From: Bin87 sp965217175
GTDB lineage: Bacteria; Chloroflexota; Dehalococcoidia; Lucifugimonadales; UBA3495
DNA length: 64,000 nucleotides
Assembly (NCBI GenBank): GCA_965217175.1
Contig: OZ244251.1
Location: 1,178,001-1,242,000 of the forward strand
Direction of reading: 5' to 3'
A program made the position numbers and the translations under genes. The notes under the pieces are model-generated. The model made no database searches, was not told where the DNA came from, and worked only from the letters and a program-made list of their open reading frames with translations. Each line of letters opens with the position of its first letter. Positions within the stretch are counted from its first letter, which is position 1. This document shows positions 62,021 to 64,000 of the stretch, in pieces.

Positions 62021-62522
62021 GCCGCCGCCCAGGTTGCCCCACCCGGCGGTGGTGGCGTTGGCCGCGTTGGCCGTGCCCACCACGTTGGGGGCGAACATTA
62101 CCGAGGTGTGGTACTGGGTGATCACGGAAGGATGCGCCGATTACGCCGATCGCCAGCCGGAACAGCAGGAAGGTTTCGTAGCTGTTGGCAAAGCCGATGC
62201 ACATCACCGGGATGGATCCCACCGCCAGCAACCAGCTGTAGGCCAGCCGTGGCCCGATGCGGTCGCACAGCCACCCGAATATCAGCCGGGCGATGATGGT
62301 GATGGCCACTGAGGCGATGATGGTGTTGCCGATTTGGGCTTTGGAGAGCAGCAGGTCGTCCCGCACCACTGCCATCAGCGGCGCAATGCCGAACCAGCCG
62401 AAGAAGCACAGAAAAAAGGCGAACCAGGTGAGGTGGAAAGTCCGCATCTGGGGAGTGGCCAAGCTGAACAGGTTGATACGTGTAGCTTTGGCGCTTTCCA
62501 ACGCGGAACTTAACATTGTCAT
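62021..62522 (-). pseudogene. narK: N-terminal remnant of NarK-type transporter, frameshifted
   Basis: From ATG 62522 (GGAG upstream) the protein shows the start of an MFS nitrate/nitrite transporter: FHLTWFAFFLCFFGWFGIAPL, ITIIARLIFGWLCDRIGPR and RLAIGVIGASF. Near 62125 an extra C (TTCCGTGATC for TTCGTGATC) shifts the frame; the correct continuation ITQYHTSVMFAPNVVGTANA is in the other frame, then runs into IS66. About half of the gene is missing. Confidence 0.8.
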
Positions 62523-62638
62523 TATCTCGACTCCGTAGCGATTTGATGACGTTCGTTGCCCTAAGAGGGGTGCGGGTTGATGGGGCAACGCGGGGTATGT
62601 CCGATGGCCTTGACGTTTCCCCGCATCGAGCTGCGCGA

Positions 62639-62950
62639 TTACAGACTGATCAGAATCTCGCCAGCTTCGCTAACCGATACGGGGAAAGTCTGCAACGATC
62701 CACAGTCGTTGCCCACCGGATCTCCGGTACTCAGGTCGAACCTGAAATTGTGCAGCGGACAAACAAGGGCGCCGCCGCCGATGAGACTGTCGGCCAGGGG
62801 GCCCGCCTGATGGGGGCACCACGCCTGCGTCGCGTAAAACTCTCCGTGCCGCGCGCGGAAGACGGCGACCGACAGATTGCCGGGCTGGAACAACCGACCC
62901 TCTCCAAGGGGGATCTGTTCCTTGTTGCCGAGGTTGTAGGTGGTTTTCAT
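62639..62950 (-). CDS. nirD: Nitrite reductase small subunit, Rieske-type
   Basis: 103 residues with a Rieske 2Fe-2S site: WCPHQAG and CPLHNFRFD (C-x-H, C-x2-H). It is the electron-transfer subunit of assimilatory NADH-type nitrite reductase. ATG 62950 has GAGG six bases upstream. It follows nirB by 31 bp and precedes the broken narK, the usual nir operon order. Confidence 0.9.
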   Translation of the reverse strand: MKTTYNLGNKEQIPLGEGRLFQPGNLSVAVFRARHGEFYATQAWCPHQAGPLADSLIGGGALVCPLHNFRFDLSTGDPVGNDCGSLQTFPVSVSEAGEILISL

Positions 62951-62981
62951 ATTTGCCTCTGCGTTGATGATGACCATGGCG

Positions 62982-64000
62982 CTACCTCACCAGTTCAACA
63001 GGGGCGGGAGCGGTTACGAATTGGTTGGGGTGGATGGGCGCTTCGGATTCCTCTTTCCAGGGGTCCTGATACGCATCCACCGCCGCCTGCATCTCGGATT
63101 CGAGACGTCCGCAGATTCCCTCGCTGTCTTCCACCAGGATCTGGCGCAGCTTTTCGATTCCCAAACGCTCGACGAAATCGTAGGTGCGTTCCAGATACTT
63201 GGCGTTTTCCCGGTAGTACTGCATGAAGATGCCCATGTACCTGAGCACGTCGTCGTGGGAATCCACGGTGCAGAGGGTGTCGCCCTTGCGGACGCGAGAA
63301 CCGGCCGCTCCGCCGACGTGGACTTCCCACTTGCCGCCTTCGATGGCGGTTGCGCCGACGTCCTTGGTGGTGGATTCCGCGCAGTTGCGAGGGCAACCGG
63401 ATACGGCGAGTTTCATCTTGTGGGGGGACTCGATGCCCTGGAACCGCTTTTCGATCTTTACACCCAGGGTCGTGCTATCGCCGAGGCCGAAGCGGCAGAA
63501 ATCGGTGCCGACGCAGGTTTTGCAGGTTCGGAACGCTTTGGTGTAGGCGTGGCCCGAAGGCATACCGATCTCCCGCCAAACGTCGGGGAGGTGTTCCTTG
63601 GGGATACCCAGCAGGTCGATACGCTGACCGCCGGTGATCTTCACCATCTTGGCTTCGTACTTTTCGGCAGCGTCGGCGATGCGTCGCAGCTCGTCGGGCG
63701 AGGTGATACCGCCATAGATGCGCGGCACCACGCCGAACGTCCCGTTCTTCTGGATGTTGGCGTGCACCCGGTCGTTGATGTAGCGGGCGTCGCGTTCGTC
63801 TTCGTAGTCTGCGCCCCAGATTGTGCGCAGCAGCGATGCCAAACCCAGCTTGCTGCCGGCGTCTTCCTTGCCTCCGGACAACCCATCGAACACCGCCGAA
63901 ACGCTCTTCAGGCTCATTGCCTTGATGGCGCCGATCAGCTCGGGCTTGGTGAGGGCGATGCCGGGTACGTAGTAATGCGCCGAAGGATCGTCAGCGACCA
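62982..64000 (-). CDS. nirB: Nitrite reductase large subunit, C-terminal part (partial)
   Basis: The visible 339 codons run off the right edge and cover the sulfite/nitrite-reductase half of NirB. Motifs: HYYVPGIALTKPEL, SVVPR-like FGVVPRIYGG, KITGGQRIDLLG, and the siroheme/4Fe-4S cysteines in TCVGTDFCRFG and SGCPRNCAES. It reduces nitrite to ammonium for assimilation with nirD. The methionine at 63917 is internal, because the frame stays open and homologous upstream of it. Confidence 0.92.
   Translation of the reverse strand, partial: VADDPSAHYYVPGIALTKPELIGAIKAMSLKSVSAVFDGLSGGKEDAGSKLGLASLLRTIWGADYEDERDARYINDRVHANIQKNGTFGVVPRIYGGITSPDELRRIADAAEKYEAKMVKITGGQRIDLLGIPKEHLPDVWREIGMPSGHAYTKAFRTCKTCVGTDFCRFGLGDSTTLGVKIEKRFQGIESPHKMKLAVSGCPRNCAESTTKDVGATAIEGGKWEVHVGGAAGSRVRKGDTLCTVDSHDDVLRYMGIFMQYYRENAKYLERTYDFVERLGIEKLRQILVEDSEGICGRLESEMQAAVDAYQDPWKEESEAPIHPNQFVTAPAPVELVR

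Overview
This is a 64 kb, GC-rich chromosomal segment (roughly 60% GC by eye) from a bacterium with a strongly catabolic gene content. It holds four LLM-class flavin/F420-type oxidoreductases, five short-chain dehydrogenases (three of them close paralogs), two tandem CaiB-type CoA transferases, an acyl-CoA dehydrogenase, a crotonase, a thiolase, a cytochrome P450, a GMC oxidoreductase, a cyclase-family hydrolase and a phosphotriesterase-like hydrolase. With an alternative complex III-like ActA/ActB pair at the left edge and many dispersed intergenic repeats, this best fits Chloroflexota (SAR202/Dehalococcoidia-like or a relative). That assignment is an inference; the window has no rRNA or other phylogenetic marker.

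Layout: 1-3.5 kb, an ActA/ActB-like respiratory module (minus). 3.5-5.2 kb, a nitrilase-family amidohydrolase and a zinc-ribbon coiled-coil protein. 5.6-6.9 kb, SbcD. 7.0-10.3 kb, a P1/DmpA peptidase, a DUF2520 reductase-like protein, PanB and a repeat-rich membrane protein. 10.3-16.7 kb, lipid/CoA enzymes, a PD-(D/E)XK protein, DinB, an iron-type alcohol dehydrogenase and a heptad-repeat protein. 16.7-33.5 kb, an S9 peptidase and a long catabolic stretch (LLM enzymes, acyl-CoA ligase, MFS, cyclase, CaiB pair, P450). 33.7-37.5 kb, an OmpR-like regulator divergent from an ATP-grasp / transglutaminase / alpha-E operon. 37.6-44.2 kb, a methyltransferase-like protein, a membrane protein, tRNA-Ala, thiolase, GMC, GNAT, VOC and a HEPN/MNT toxin-antitoxin pair. 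44.2-47.8 kb, an SDR, an NHL-repeat protein, an unknown 361-aa protein and a UGSC-family selenoprotein. 47.9-52.9 kb, Trm112, CopD-like, TlpA, paired SDRs and ferredoxin:thioredoxin reductase. 52.9-57.4 kb, a gamma-glutamyltransferase, an aquaporin behind an attenuator-like leader, and a pentapeptide-TIR protein. 57.5-61.1 kb, further catabolic genes. 61.2-64 kb, a nitrite assimilation operon (nirB, nirD) whose narK transporter is broken by an IS66 fragment.

Four results deserve attention. (1) 47235-47771 is a UGSC-family selenoprotein with in-frame TGA at 47526 and a bSECIS-like hairpin; read naively it falls into two false ORFs. (2) The ATP-grasp gene and the alpha-E gene of one operon each carry a single in-frame stop (TAG at 34953, TGA at 37080) at positions where the families have Gln and Trp. 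(3) A promoter followed about 145 bp downstream by an intrinsic-terminator hairpin lies just before the aquaporin start, suggesting an unrecognised attenuating leader or small RNA. (4) narK is split into two remnants around an IS66 transposase fragment and also carries a one-base frameshift.
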